A stretch of 64,000 nucleotides of DNA, taken from NCBI RefSeq assembly GCF_007993865.1, contig NZ_VIUH01000019.1, forward strand, positions 1 through 64,000, read 5' to 3'. Of this stretch, positions 1 through 8,168 are shown one piece after another (within the stretch, counting starts at the first letter, position 1; the number at the start of each line of letters is the position of its first letter). Position numbers and translations under genes: made by a program. The notes beneath the pieces are model-generated. The model worked only from the letters and a program-made list of their open reading frames with translations. It was not told the origin of the DNA and ran no database searches. The stretch comes from Pseudomonas sp. SJZ079 (lineage in GTDB: Bacteria > Pseudomonadota > Gammaproteobacteria > Pseudomonadales > Pseudomonadaceae).

Positions 1-411
1 ATCAGGTTTAGCAACGGGAACACCCTGCTGTTAAAAAAGCAGGGCGGGTAGGCTTTGGATCTTGACGTAGGACCGGCTAATGGGTGTCCCCTTTTGTCTG
101 TCCCTTTTGTCTCCTTGTAAACGGCGACGACTTTTGCAGCAGTCCATTGCTCCACGGGTAGGTTGCTGGCCAGTAACCAGGGTTCGCGCTCACGATGCGC
201 ATTCTGCCGACTGCGCTTATCTTCGGCGATATTTCCGGTAACACGCCGGTGTTCGCAACTCGGTAGAGAGGCAGCTTGGGCGGGTGGTGGGCCAGGGCAG
301 TCGAGGCCGGCCAGTGGTTGATAACAAATCACGCCGACCCCTTTAGACGGACCCCTTTAGACGACAAGACCGGCATGCAGCCGGTCTTGTGCGTGTTGCT
401 GGGAGCGTTTG
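1..411. other. Non-coding stretch at the left edge
   Basis: No convincing gene is seen. The stretch contains a short hairpin at 23-44 (CCCTGCT paired with AGCAGGG), a near-duplicate of CCCTTTTGTCT around 88-112, a tandem copy of ACCCCTTTAGACG around 339-363, and the strong hairpin at 364-390 listed separately. Small open frames here overlap the antisense of the lipoprotein gene and have no family resemblance. Confidence 0.5.
364..390 (-). terminator. Hairpin downstream of the lipoprotein operon
   Basis: A perfect 11-bp inverted repeat (ACAAGACCGGC / GCCGGTCTTGT, 5-nt loop) lies about 20 bp past the stop codon of the last gene of the minus-strand lipoprotein operon. There is no good T-tract on that strand, so this is a likely but not certain intrinsic terminator. 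Confidence 0.5.
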
Positions 412-1089
412 TTACTGCGCCGCCAGCTGGGTTTGCGTGGGCTGTGGTGCGCGCGGGCCGTGGAGGATGCCGTTGGGCGTGTTCGCCGTCAGCAGGCGTT
501 GGCTGGCGATGCCGGCGACTTCGTGGCCGCGGTCACTGAGGGTGTTGATGATCTGGTTGACTGCCGCGGTGACCAGCAGGCCGATCAGGCCGCCGCCGCT
601 GTTGTTCTGGTTTTCGGCGGTGCTGGCCCGTGCGTTGCCTGCCCACAGCAACTGCCCATTGCGCAGGTCGATGAGTTTGGCGTTGGCGGTCACCGCCACT
701 TCGCTGGTCACCACTTTGTAGCTGCTGCCGTATTCGCTGACCTCGATATAGAGGGCCGCATCTGCGCCGAAGATTTCGTGCAGTTTGGCCGGTGGGGCCA
801 TGTGCATCTCGTCGGCATTCATCAAGCCGTTCTGCTTGAACGTTTCGTCCACCAGCGCCACCGGCAAGACGTAGTAGCCCGCCTCGGCGAGGGGCAGGGT
901 CACGTGCGAGAGTAGGCTGTAGCTGGCTTTGATGTCCGGCGACTTGTTGATCGGCGGCAGCACCACGATAGAGGCCGGGTTGCTCTGCTTGAACGCGGTG
1001 TAGTCGTAGGGCGTGGGGGTGGCGCAGCCGGTGATCAGGCCGCTCAGGAGCAGCAAGGCCAGCGCTTTAACGGGGATGTGACGGATCAT
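412..1089 (-). CDS. GNA1162-family (DUF799) outer-membrane lipoprotein
   Basis: The 225-residue product begins with a lipoprotein signal peptide; the lipobox ends at Cys22 (LITGC), so the mature protein should be membrane-anchored. The rest resembles the DUF799/GNA1162 family, whose fold is close to the TolB N-terminal and CsgG-like domains: IVVLPPIN near residue 42 and a conserved ALYIEVSEYG strand. It is the last gene of a three-gene minus-strand operon with a DUF4810 lipoprotein and a CsgG-family lipoprotein, an association seen in many Gram-negatives. The three probably form one envelope complex; its function is not established. The start ATG is six bases from the DUF4810 stop, which suggests translational coupling. 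Confidence 0.85.
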   Translation of the reverse strand: MIRHIPVKALALLLLSGLITGCATPTPYDYTAFKQSNPASIVVLPPINKSPDIKASYSLLSHVTLPLAEAGYYVLPVALVDETFKQNGLMNADEMHMAPPAKLHEIFGADAALYIEVSEYGSSYKVVTSEVAVTANAKLIDLRNGQLLWAGNARASTAENQNNSGGGLIGLLVTAAVNQIINTLSDRGHEVAGIASQRLLTANTPNGILHGPRAPQPTQTQLAAQ

Positions 1090-1095
1090 GATTGC

Positions 1096-1455
1096 TTATC
1101 TCCCAGCGTTGCGCAGCAGGAAGTCCATGTAGACAGCGGACTCGGGGAATAGGCTTTTCTCGGTTTCGAACTGCTGGCGGACCTGGTCGGCTCTACCGAT
1201 TTCGGCGTAGAGCATGCCGAGGTGGGCATGAAAGCCGGGAGGCGGTGTGGCGTCGTGGGCGCGTGCTTCCTGCAGGCTGGCTTCCAGGGCGGCTATCTGC
1301 TGCTGCGGGCCGCTCTCGTGCTTGAAGTGTTCGTAGACCTGTTCCTGGTAGCCGGCCCAGTGGTAGAGCGGCTTGGGTTGGCTGACGCAGCCACCCAGGA
1401 GTGTGGCCGAGGCCAGGGTGAGCAATGCGCCGTACTTTTTCATCTCGATAGTCAT
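1096..1455 (-). CDS. DUF4810 lipoprotein
   Basis: The chosen start gives a 119-residue product with a lipobox ending at Cys23 (LLGGC). A longer frame opens at 1515 but would bury the signal peptide, while an AAGGAAG Shine-Dalgarno sits 9 nt before the ATG at 1455; a second ATG at 1443 is also possible. The mature part matches the DUF4810 pattern (YHWAGYQEQVYEHFK) and has TPR-like helical character around residues 70-110. It is the middle gene of the CsgG / DUF4810 / GNA1162 operon, 19 bp downstream of the CsgG-type gene. Its role is likely structural, in an outer-membrane assembly; this is inferred from the conserved neighbourhood. Confidence 0.8.
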   Translation of the reverse strand: MTIEMKKYGALLTLASATLLGGCVSQPKPLYHWAGYQEQVYEHFKHESGPQQQIAALEASLQEARAHDATPPPGFHAHLGMLYAEIGRADQVRQQFETEKSLFPESAVYMDFLLRNAGR

Positions 1456-1474
1456 CTGGGTTGTCTTCCTTGAG

Positions 1475-2146
1475 TTATTGCGCCGGGCGCCAGGTGCCCG
1501 TGTCGACACCGACAACCAGGTTGTTGACTGCTTCGCGGATTGCCAGGTCGAGCACTTTGCCGTTGAGCGTGGAGTCGTAGCTGGCGGTACCGCCGAAGCC
1601 GATGATTTCGCGATTTGACAGGCTGTATTCGCCGGCGCCTTGCACCGAGAAAACCACTTCGGAGGTGCGCACGTTGACGATGTTCAGGTTGACCTTGGCA
1701 TAGGCAATTTGCGATTTGGCGCGACCGAGGATGCCGAACAGTTGATGGTCGCCGATCTCCTTGCGGCCGAACTCAGTGACGTCGCCAGTCACCACGAAAT
1801 CGGCGCCGCGCAGCTGCTGACTCTTCTTGGCGATCACGCTTTCCTGTTGAATTTCCGCGAGGTTGTCGCGATCCAGCACGCTGAAGCGGTTGGACTGCTG
1901 CAGGTGGGTGATCAGGATGGTCTTGGCTTGGCCGCCGAGACGATCGACGCCATCGGAGAACAGACCGCGCATGTAGCTGGAGCGGTTGTCGAACTTACCC
2001 ACGGCAATCGGATTGCGCGGGCCGTGATAAACGCTTTGGGCCGAGGCCACCTTGGCGACTTCGAGGGTGCGCGATTGTTCGGTCGCGCAGCCGTTTAGCA
2101 GGCCAATCAGACCAATCAGACTGACGGCAAGTAGCGTTGTTCTCAT
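1475..2146 (-). CDS. CsgG/HfaB-family lipoprotein
   Basis: The 223-residue lipoprotein has a lipobox ending at Cys20 (LLNGC) and a CsgG-like body: an IAVGKFDNRS strand near residue 47, a FSVLDRDNLAEI motif near 88, and GADFVVTGDVTEF near 115. CsgG in curli systems forms an oligomeric outer-membrane secretion channel. No curlin genes are present here, so this belongs to the CsgG/DUF4810/GNA1162 type of operon rather than to curli export. It is the first gene of the unit; the promoter should lie in the 2147-2300 region. Confidence 0.85.
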   Translation of the reverse strand: MRTTLLAVSLIGLIGLLNGCATEQSRTLEVAKVASAQSVYHGPRNPIAVGKFDNRSSYMRGLFSDGVDRLGGQAKTILITHLQQSNRFSVLDRDNLAEIQQESVIAKKSQQLRGADFVVTGDVTEFGRKEIGDHQLFGILGRAKSQIAYAKVNLNIVNVRTSEVVFSVQGAGEYSLSNREIIGFGGTASYDSTLNGKVLDLAIREAVNNLVVGVDTGTWRPAQ

Positions 2147-2655
2147 GTGAGTGTTCTCGTTGGATGGGTTTGGCGATGCGTGTAACGGGCGGAGTGACGC
2201 TACCGAGCAGTGCCTTGGGCGCGCGCGGGCAGCGAATAGAGAGGGGTGGGGCGTGCTGAAGTGAAAATCTTTGGTGCATCCATGACCATTGCGTCCTTTG
2301 TTGGCGCGCCGTCCAGGTAGGCGGCCGAGTACATCCGAGTGCGGACAAGGCCGGCTGCTGCGGCTTTATGGCCGCCGCACGACCGAGCACCTATCGTTTT
2401 GGCTGGCGGAGTCTACAAAAACCAGGGGTGGGTGGCCAGTGGCCATTCACTGTGCGGTCGTGCCAGTTGTGACGTGGGTCACCTGGCGGTTTGCACTCTG
2501 TTTGGCTGAATCGAGCTAAAGCAGTCGGAGTGATTGGTTTTTAACCAGCAGGCATCCTGGCAAGCCTTGAGTGCCGCCAGCCAAGACAATCAAAAGACGC
2601 CGATCCTTCAAATGTGTATCGATAGATGCTACCAAGAGGCAGTCACACCCAAGCC
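2147..2655. other. Non-coding gap between lipoprotein operon and azlD
   Basis: About 500 bp with no convincing gene on either strand. It must carry the promoter of the CsgG-type operon at its left end and the 3' end of the azlCD transcript at its right end. No clear hairpin with a T-tract or repeat was recognised. Confidence 0.4.
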
Positions 2656-2979
2656 TCAGCCATAGGCCTGCAGCAGCCAGAGCGCCGCCATGCCCACCGC
2701 GAGGGTCAACAGGACCTGGCGGGTGCGCCAGGCGACGAATGCGGCCAGGGCGCCGGCCAGCAGGCGTTCGTTGCCCAGCGACAGATCGATCGCGCCGTTG
2801 ACGTTGACCAGAGCCGGTAGCACCAGCGCGGCCATCACCGCGGCCGGCACGAAGCGCAGGGCGCGTTGCAGGTACGCAGGAGGGCTGGCCCGCCCCAACA
2901 GCTGGATGAACGACAGGCGCAGGGCGAAGGTGCCGATGCCGATGGCGAGAATGATCAGCCAGGCGGTGCTGCTGGGCAT
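2656..2979 (-). CDS. azlD: AzlD-family branched-chain amino acid transport subunit
   Basis: The 107-residue protein is almost entirely hydrophobic, with about four membrane segments, and has the AzlD pattern (TFALRLSFIQLLGR near the N-terminus, ALRFVPAAVMAALVLPAL in the middle). AzlC and AzlD together export branched-chain amino acids and related compounds. The frame stays open upstream into azlC, but the ATG at 2979 gives the usual family length, two bases after the azlC stop, so the two genes are translationally coupled. Confidence 0.88.
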   Translation of the reverse strand: MPSSTAWLIILAIGIGTFALRLSFIQLLGRASPPAYLQRALRFVPAAVMAALVLPALVNVNGAIDLSLGNERLLAGALAAFVAWRTRQVLLTLAVGMAALWLLQAYG

Positions 2980-2981
2980 CG

Positions 2982-3716
2982 TCAGTCCTCCCCGGTTGGC
3001 GAGTTGCTCTGCATGGGGACGGGCTTGGGCGGCTGCAGCGCCTCGACCAGCAGGCCGGCGCCTATGCCGCTGGCGGCCGCCAGAAACAGGCCCAGGTTGT
3101 AGGGCAGGCTGGCGGCCGCGACGGCCACTATGCCACCGGTCACGGCGGCGGCGAGGGTTGCGCGGTCGATAATTGAGGGGATCAGCAGCACCAGGAATGA
3201 CAGCGGAATGGTGAAGTCCAGCGACCAGCTCGCGGGCACTCCGGCGCCGAGGAAGATCCCGGCGGCGCAGGCCCCCACCCAGGTCAGCCACATCGGCAGC
3301 GCCGTGCCCAGGTAGTACAGGTGTTTGGCCGAGCCCTGGGGGTCGAGGGTGTAGCGGGTGATGCTCAGTGCGTAGGCCTGGTCGGTGAGCAGGTAGGCCA
3401 TGGGCCAGCGCCAACGCCAGCTCAGACCCTGGAAGTGGGGGGCGATCGAGGCGCTGTACATGGTGAAGCGCAGGTTGATGACCAGCGCCGTGAGGATGAT
3501 CACCAGCGGCAGGGTGTCGACACTCATCAGCTGGGCGGCCACCAGCTGCGCCGAACCGGCGAAGATGACCACCGACATGGCCAGTGCGGCGCCGGGCGAC
3601 AGCCCCGCGTCGATGGCGGCGATACCAGCGATCATGCCGAACGGAATCATCCCGGGAAGCAGTGGCGCGACCGCCTTGGCCCCGGCGCTGAAGGCTGGGT
3701 GTGCTGTAAGGGCCAT
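2982..3716 (-). CDS. azlC: AzlC-family branched-chain amino acid exporter, large subunit
   Basis: The 244-residue polytopic protein matches AzlC: the N-terminal LLPGMIPFGMIAGIAA, SVVIFAGSAQLVAAQL near residue 55, and NLRFTMYSASIAPHF near residue 82. Seven or so membrane segments are visible. It pairs with azlD immediately downstream to form an inner-membrane exporter of the LIV-E type. Substrates in this organism are not shown by the sequence. Confidence 0.9.
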   Translation of the reverse strand: MALTAHPAFSAGAKAVAPLLPGMIPFGMIAGIAAIDAGLSPGAALAMSVVIFAGSAQLVAAQLMSVDTLPLVIILTALVINLRFTMYSASIAPHFQGLSWRWRWPMAYLLTDQAYALSITRYTLDPQGSAKHLYYLGTALPMWLTWVGACAAGIFLGAGVPASWSLDFTIPLSFLVLLIPSIIDRATLAAAVTGGIVAVAAASLPYNLGLFLAAASGIGAGLLVEALQPPKPVPMQSNSPTGED

Positions 3717-3992
3717 GGCGTCTCCTGACTGTGCCCGTCTGTAAGTGCTTGCCGCGACCGGCGTCCGCGCCCCCTGATTTGAGGGCTATATACAGCCGGA
3801 GCATAGGCACAAGCTTAATGCGCCTGGCGCAGTACGGGTGTTCCATTCGCGACCCTGAAAGGTACTCAGCCAAGCCAGTGATCGCACCGCTTAGATCGAC
3901 TGTGCAGCCCGATTAAGTCCTGACTGTATTGGCGGCTGCATGCCGGCGAATGCTTTTATAGAGGCTTTCTCGCCCGCCCTGGAGTCAGCGGC

Positions 3993-4886
3993 ATGTCGCC
4001 GAAAGATTTGTCCCTCGCCTTGGTGGTGATCGTCGCCTGGGGCCTGAATTTCGTGGTCATCAAGGTCGGGCTGGACGGTGTGCCGCCGATGCTGCTCGGG
4101 GCGCTGCGTTTCAGCCTGGCGGCGCTGCCGGCGATCTTCTTCATCAAGCGGCCCGCGCTGCCGTTACGCTGGTTGCTGGCCTATGGCTTGACCATCTCGC
4201 TGGGTCAGTTCGCCTTCCTGTTCTCGGCGATGGCGGTCGGCATGCCGGCGGGGCTGGCGTCATTGGTGCTGCAGTCCCAGGCCTTCTTCACCTTGTTCCT
4301 GGCGGCGCTGCTGCTCGGCGAACGACTGCGCGCGAGTAATTTGCTCGGTCTGCTGGTCGCGGCCGCCGGGCTGCTGCTGATCGGCCTGCAGAGTGGCGGG
4401 GCGATGACCTTGGCCGGTCTTGCGCTGACCATCTGTGCGGCGGTCATGTGGGGCATGGGCAATATCATCACCAAGAAAGTCGGCCGGGTCGATCTGCTCG
4501 CGCTGGTGGTGTGGGGCAGTCTGATTCCGCCGCTGCCGTTTTTCGCCCTGTCCTGGTTGCTGGAAGGCCCGGCGCTGATCGAGAGCTCCCTCAGAGGCAT
4601 AAGCCTGTCCTCGATTCTGGCGATCGTGTACCTGGCCTTTGTTGCGACCTTGCTCGGCTACGGCCTGTGGAGCCGCCTGTTGTCGCGCTACCCGGCCAGC
4701 CAGATTGCGCCGTTCTCCATGCTGGTGCCGGTGATCGGGCTGAGTTCGTCGGCGTGGCTGCTCGACGAACAGTTGAGTCCACTGCAAATGGCCGGAGCGC
4801 TGCTGGTCATGGTCGGGCTGCTGGTCAATGTATTCGGCGCGCGGCTGTTCGGCCGCTTCCTTCAGGTGCAAGGCCGGCCTTTGTAA
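3993..4886 (+). CDS. eamA: EamA-type DMT-family exporter
   Basis: The 297-residue product has ten predicted membrane segments arranged as two EamA repeats, and close resemblance to EamA/YdeD-type metabolite exporters (N-terminal LVVIVAWGLNFVVIKVGLDG; LGERLRASNLLG at the end of the first repeat; LDEQLSPLQMAGALLVM near the end of the second). E. coli EamA exports O-acetylserine and cysteine pathway metabolites; the substrate here is inferred only by family. It is a single gene, separated from azlC by a 276-bp divergent intergenic region that should hold both promoters. Confidence 0.8.
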   Translation: MSPKDLSLALVVIVAWGLNFVVIKVGLDGVPPMLLGALRFSLAALPAIFFIKRPALPLRWLLAYGLTISLGQFAFLFSAMAVGMPAGLASLVLQSQAFFTLFLAALLLGERLRASNLLGLLVAAAGLLLIGLQSGGAMTLAGLALTICAAVMWGMGNIITKKVGRVDLLALVVWGSLIPPLPFFALSWLLEGPALIESSLRGISLSSILAIVYLAFVATLLGYGLWSRLLSRYPASQIAPFSMLVPVIGLSSSAWLLDEQLSPLQMAGALLVMVGLLVNVFGARLFGRFLQVQGRPL

Positions 4887-5040
4887 CCTGCGCCCTCGGA
4901 GGGTGCCGCGAAAGGTTGCACAGGGGCGATCAGCCCGGACTGATATGCCGCAGCGCTTGGACGACAGCGCCGGGCTGTCTTACCCTTCTATCCAGACGCT
5001 GTTAGTGCTGCGCCCGCCATCACTGCTCACGAGGTCTCCC

Positions 5041-5964
5041 ATGTCTCTGCTCGCTCGTTGCCAACGCCTGCTGTTGCCCTTGCTCGCCGGTTCGCTGTTC
5101 AGCCTGGGCAGTGCTTTCGCCGCCGAGCCGGTGGTGGTGTCGTCGAAGATCGATACCGAAGGCGCGGTGCTCGGGCATCTGATTGCCCAGGCGCTGGAGC
5201 GCGGCGGGGTGCCGGTGACCGAGCGGATCCAGTTGGGCGGCACCAGTATCGTGCGTGCCGCGTTGATCGCCGGGGAGATCGATATCTACCCGGAGTACAC
5301 CGGTAACGGCGCGTTCTTCTTCGACCTCGGCGACAGCCCGGTGTGGAAGGATGCGGCCAAGGCCTATGCCACGGTCAAGCAGCTGGATCAGGAGCAGAAC
5401 CAACTGGTCTGGCTGCAGCCGGCCAACGCCAACAACACCTGGGCCATGAGCGTGCGCGGGGATCTGGCACGGGCCAACAAGCTGGCTACTCTGGATGATT
5501 TGGCCCGTTACCTGAAGGCCGGTGGTGAGTTCAAGTTCGCCGCCAGCGCCGAGTTCGTCGAGTCGCCCAGTGCCCTGCCGGCGTTCCAGGCGGCCTATGG
5601 CTTCAGCCTGCGCCCAGAGCAGTTGGTGATTCTCTCCGGCGGCAACACCGCCGCCACCCTGCGCGCGGCGGCACTGCAGACCAATGGGGTGAATGGCGCC
5701 ATGAGCTATGGCACCGACGGCGGCCTGAGTGCGCTGGACCTGCGGGTGCTCGAGGATACCCGCGGCGTGCAGCCGGTGTATCAGCCGGCGCCGCTGGTGC
5801 GTGGCGACACCCTGAAGGCCTACCCGCAGATAGAAAGCCTGTTGGCGCCAGTATTCGCCGCGCTGAACCTGCAGGTGCTGCAGAAACTGAATGCCGAGGT
5901 GGCGGTCAATGGCGCCGACCCGCGTCTGGTGGCCACGACCTTCCTGGATAGCCTGAAGCCCTGA
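5041..5964 (+). CDS. osmF: Osmoprotectant/betaine ABC transporter substrate-binding protein (OsmF/YehZ type)
   Basis: The 307-residue periplasmic protein starts with a signal peptide (likely cleaved after AFA, residue 27) and continues with an OpuAC-like fold: VVVSSKIDTEGAVLGHLIAQ, then GEIDIYPEYTGNGAFFF, a hallmark of the QAT substrate-binding family. The frame extends upstream to 4828, but the ATG at 5041 follows a GAGG motif and gives a proper signal sequence. It heads a four-gene operon ordered as E. coli yehZ-yehY-yehX-yehW, a low-affinity, stationary-phase and osmostress-related glycine betaine-type importer. Confidence 0.88.
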   Translation: MSLLARCQRLLLPLLAGSLFSLGSAFAAEPVVVSSKIDTEGAVLGHLIAQALERGGVPVTERIQLGGTSIVRAALIAGEIDIYPEYTGNGAFFFDLGDSPVWKDAAKAYATVKQLDQEQNQLVWLQPANANNTWAMSVRGDLARANKLATLDDLARYLKAGGEFKFAASAEFVESPSALPAFQAAYGFSLRPEQLVILSGGNTAATLRAAALQTNGVNGAMSYGTDGGLSALDLRVLEDTRGVQPVYQPAPLVRGDTLKAYPQIESLLAPVFAALNLQVLQKLNAEVAVNGADPRLVATTFLDSLKP

Positions 5965-5976
5965 GTTCGCTCGCTC

Positions 5977-7146
5977 ATGGGGCTGCTAGCGAGCGCGAGC
6001 AATCGGGTGGTGCTGACCCTGGTGGCGCTGGCCATCGGCACCCTGTTGCTGGGCGACTTCGCCAGCGTGCAGGCCAATCGCATCGTCCCCGGCAGCGGCT
6101 TCGGGCTGTTTGCCACCCTGGGTTCGGCCTGGGCCGTGGCCCTGTTGGCGGCGCTGCTCACGCTTGCCGCGCTGGCGCTACGGCCCTCGCCGGCCCGCTA
6201 TCGCGGCATGTTGCTGCTGATCATCCTGCTGTTGCTGCAATGGCCGGCGAGCCTGGCCTGGTTCATTCATACGCAGATTCCGGCTGATCAAGCCCAGGCG
6301 CGCGCGGGCCTGGCGACGGGCTGCTGGAGCCTGCTGTTTTTCGCCCTGTTGCTGCTGGTCGAGGTGCGTCAGCGTCTGGCGCCGGCCGCAGGCTGGTGGC
6401 GCCTGGGCCCGCTGGGGTTGCTGCTGATCACCGGGCTATTGATCCACGGCGGATATCTGGAGCCGCTGGCCTTGCTGCGCGAGTACGGCAGCCGCAGCGC
6501 GCAGTTCTGGCAGGCGTTGCGCGGCCACCTGGGTCTGGTCGGCGGCGCCCTGGGGTTCAGCCTGCTGTTCGGCGTGGCGCTGGCCTTGCTGATCCGGCGC
6601 CAGCCGCAGTTGCAGCGCTCGGTGTTCGGTGTGTTGAATTTCTTCCAGACGATTCCCAGCCTGGCCCTGTTCGGCCTGTTGATCGCACCGCTCAGCTACC
6701 TGGCGGCGCACTCGCCGCTGCTGCAGCAGCTGGGTATTCGCGGCATCGGCTGGGCCCCGGCGCTGCTGGCGTTGATTGCCTACAGCCTGCTGCCGATCGT
6801 GCGCAACACCAGCGTGGCCTTGCAGGCGGTGGCGGCGGAGGTGATCGAGTCGGCGCGCGGCATGGGCATGAGCCCGTGGCAGGTGTTCAGCCAGGTGCGC
6901 CTGCCACTGGCCCTGCCGGTGATTCTCGAAGGCGTGCGCATCACCAGCATCCAGGCCATCGGCCTGACCGCGGTGGCGGCGCTGATCGGCGCCGAGGGCT
7001 TCGGCAGTTTTATCTTCCAGGGCCTGGGTCAGGGCGCCATGGACCTGGTGCTGCTCGGCGCGCTGCCGACCATCGTCCTGGCGCTGTTCGCCGATGCGCT
7101 GTTCAGTGCCCTGGCCGGTTATGTTCAGCCTGGAGTGGGCACATGA
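5977..7146 (+). CDS. yehY: Osmoprotectant ABC transporter permease (YehY type)
   Basis: The 389-residue inner-membrane permease has an extended N-terminal membrane region (about residues 1-170) and a C-terminal BPD_transp_1 domain with the coupling EAA motif near ESARGMGMSPWQVFSQVRLPLALP. This long two-part form is typical of YehY. It starts 12 bp after the binding-protein stop and its stop overlaps the start of the ATPase gene as ATGA (7143-7146). Its last codons lie in the first copy of a 36-bp tandem repeat (7123-7230). Confidence 0.88.
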   Translation: MGLLASASNRVVLTLVALAIGTLLLGDFASVQANRIVPGSGFGLFATLGSAWAVALLAALLTLAALALRPSPARYRGMLLLIILLLLQWPASLAWFIHTQIPADQAQARAGLATGCWSLLFFALLLLVEVRQRLAPAAGWWRLGPLGLLLITGLLIHGGYLEPLALLREYGSRSAQFWQALRGHLGLVGGALGFSLLFGVALALLIRRQPQLQRSVFGVLNFFQTIPSLALFGLLIAPLSYLAAHSPLLQQLGIRGIGWAPALLALIAYSLLPIVRNTSVALQAVAAEVIESARGMGMSPWQVFSQVRLPLALPVILEGVRITSIQAIGLTAVAALIGAEGFGSFIFQGLGQGAMDLVLLGALPTIVLALFADALFSALAGYVQPGVGT

Positions 7147-7230
7147 GTGAGCGGTCGAGTTCAGCCTGGAGTGGGCGCATGAGTGAGCGGCCGAGTTCAG
7201 CCTGGAGTGGCAGCATGAGTGCACGACCGA
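7123..7230 (+). repeat. Three tandem 36-bp repeats across the permease/ATPase gene junction
   Basis: Three head-to-tail copies, 7123-7158, 7159-7194 and 7195-7230, each begin GTTCAGCCTGGAGTGG and each carry an ATG in the same frame, at 7143, 7179 and 7215. The first two copies differ at very few positions; the third is more diverged after the ATG. Each unit is exactly 12 codons, so the ATPase frame stays open through all copies, giving three alternative in-frame starts, each preceded by the same TGGAG sequence. Confidence 0.93.
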
Positions 7231-8168
7231 TGATCGAGCTGGACAACGTCAGCCGCTTGTTCGAAGGCGTGGCGGCGGTGGACGGCATTTCCCTGCGGAT
7301 CGACAGCGGCGAAATCTGCGTGATAGTCGGCACCTCGGGTTGCGGCAAATCCACCACCCTGCGCCTGCTCAACAGGTTGATCGACTGTTCCAGTGGCGAC
7401 ATCCGCATCGACGGGCAGGCCATCGCCCAGTTGGATGCCCAGCTGCTGCGCCGACGCATGGGTTACGTGATCCAGAACACCGGGCTGTTTCCGCACTGGA
7501 CGGTGGCGCGCAATATCAGCGTGGTGCCGCGCCTGTTGCACTGGCCGACCGCGCGCATCGAGACGCGGGTGCATGAGTTACTGGAACTGCTGGGCTTGCC
7601 CTACGCCGACTTCGCCCACAAGTTTCCCAGCCAGCTGTCCGGCGGCCAGGCCCAGCGGGTCGGCGTGGCGCGGGCGCTGGCCGGCGACCCGGAGATCCTG
7701 CTGATGGACGAACCCTTCGGCGCGCTCGACCCGATCACCCGCGACAGCCTGCAGAACGAACTGCTGCGCATCCAGTCGCGGATCCACAAGACCATCGTCT
7801 TCGTCACACACGACATCGACGAGGCGCTCAAGCTGGCGACGCGCATCGTGGTCATGGACCAGGGCCGCATCGTCCAGCACGACACCCCGGTCAACCTGCT
7901 GAATCACCCGGCCAATGCCTTTGTCGAGAGCCTGCTCGGCCAGGGCGAGCGCGGCCTCAAGCGCGCCAGCCTGCAGCATGTCGCCGAGCGTATGCTGCCG
8001 TTGCAGGGCACTCCGCCAGCCTTCTCGGTCGGCGCTCAGGACAGCCTGCGTCAGGCCCTGTCGTTGATGCTCTGGCACCGCGTCGGCGAACTCTGTGTGC
8101 GCGATGCCGAGAACCGTGCAGTCGGGCTATTGCCGATCAGCGCGTTGCTGCACGGCGCGACGGCATGA
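7143..8168 (+). CDS. yehX: Osmoprotectant ABC transporter ATPase (YehX type)
   Basis: The ATP-binding subunit has Walker A GTSGCGKST, the Q-loop QNTGLFPHW, signature LSGGQAQRVG, Walker B ILLMDEPFGALD, and the switch histidine in FVTHDIDEA. The C-terminus carries a short CBS-like tail. The ATG at 7143 overlaps the permease stop (ATGA) and gives 341 residues. In-frame ATGs at 7179 and 7215 lie in later copies of a 36-bp tandem repeat, so proteins 12 or 24 residues shorter are possible. The extra repeat-encoded peptide (SSAWSGRMSERP) precedes the usual ABC start MIELDNVSRLF and probably adds nothing to the fold. The native start is therefore uncertain. Confidence 0.88.
   Translation: MSERSSSAWSGRMSERPSSAWSGSMSARPMIELDNVSRLFEGVAAVDGISLRIDSGEICVIVGTSGCGKSTTLRLLNRLIDCSSGDIRIDGQAIAQLDAQLLRRRMGYVIQNTGLFPHWTVARNISVVPRLLHWPTARIETRVHELLELLGLPYADFAHKFPSQLSGGQAQRVGVARALAGDPEILLMDEPFGALDPITRDSLQNELLRIQSRIHKTIVFVTHDIDEALKLATRIVVMDQGRIVQHDTPVNLLNHPANAFVESLLGQGERGLKRASLQHVAERMLPLQGTPPAFSVGAQDSLRQALSLMLWHRVGELCVRDAENRAVGLLPISALLHGATA

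Noticed and set aside
4828..5040. N-terminal extension of the osmoprotectant binding protein
   Set aside because: The extra residues come before a proper signal peptide and overlap the end of the EamA gene.
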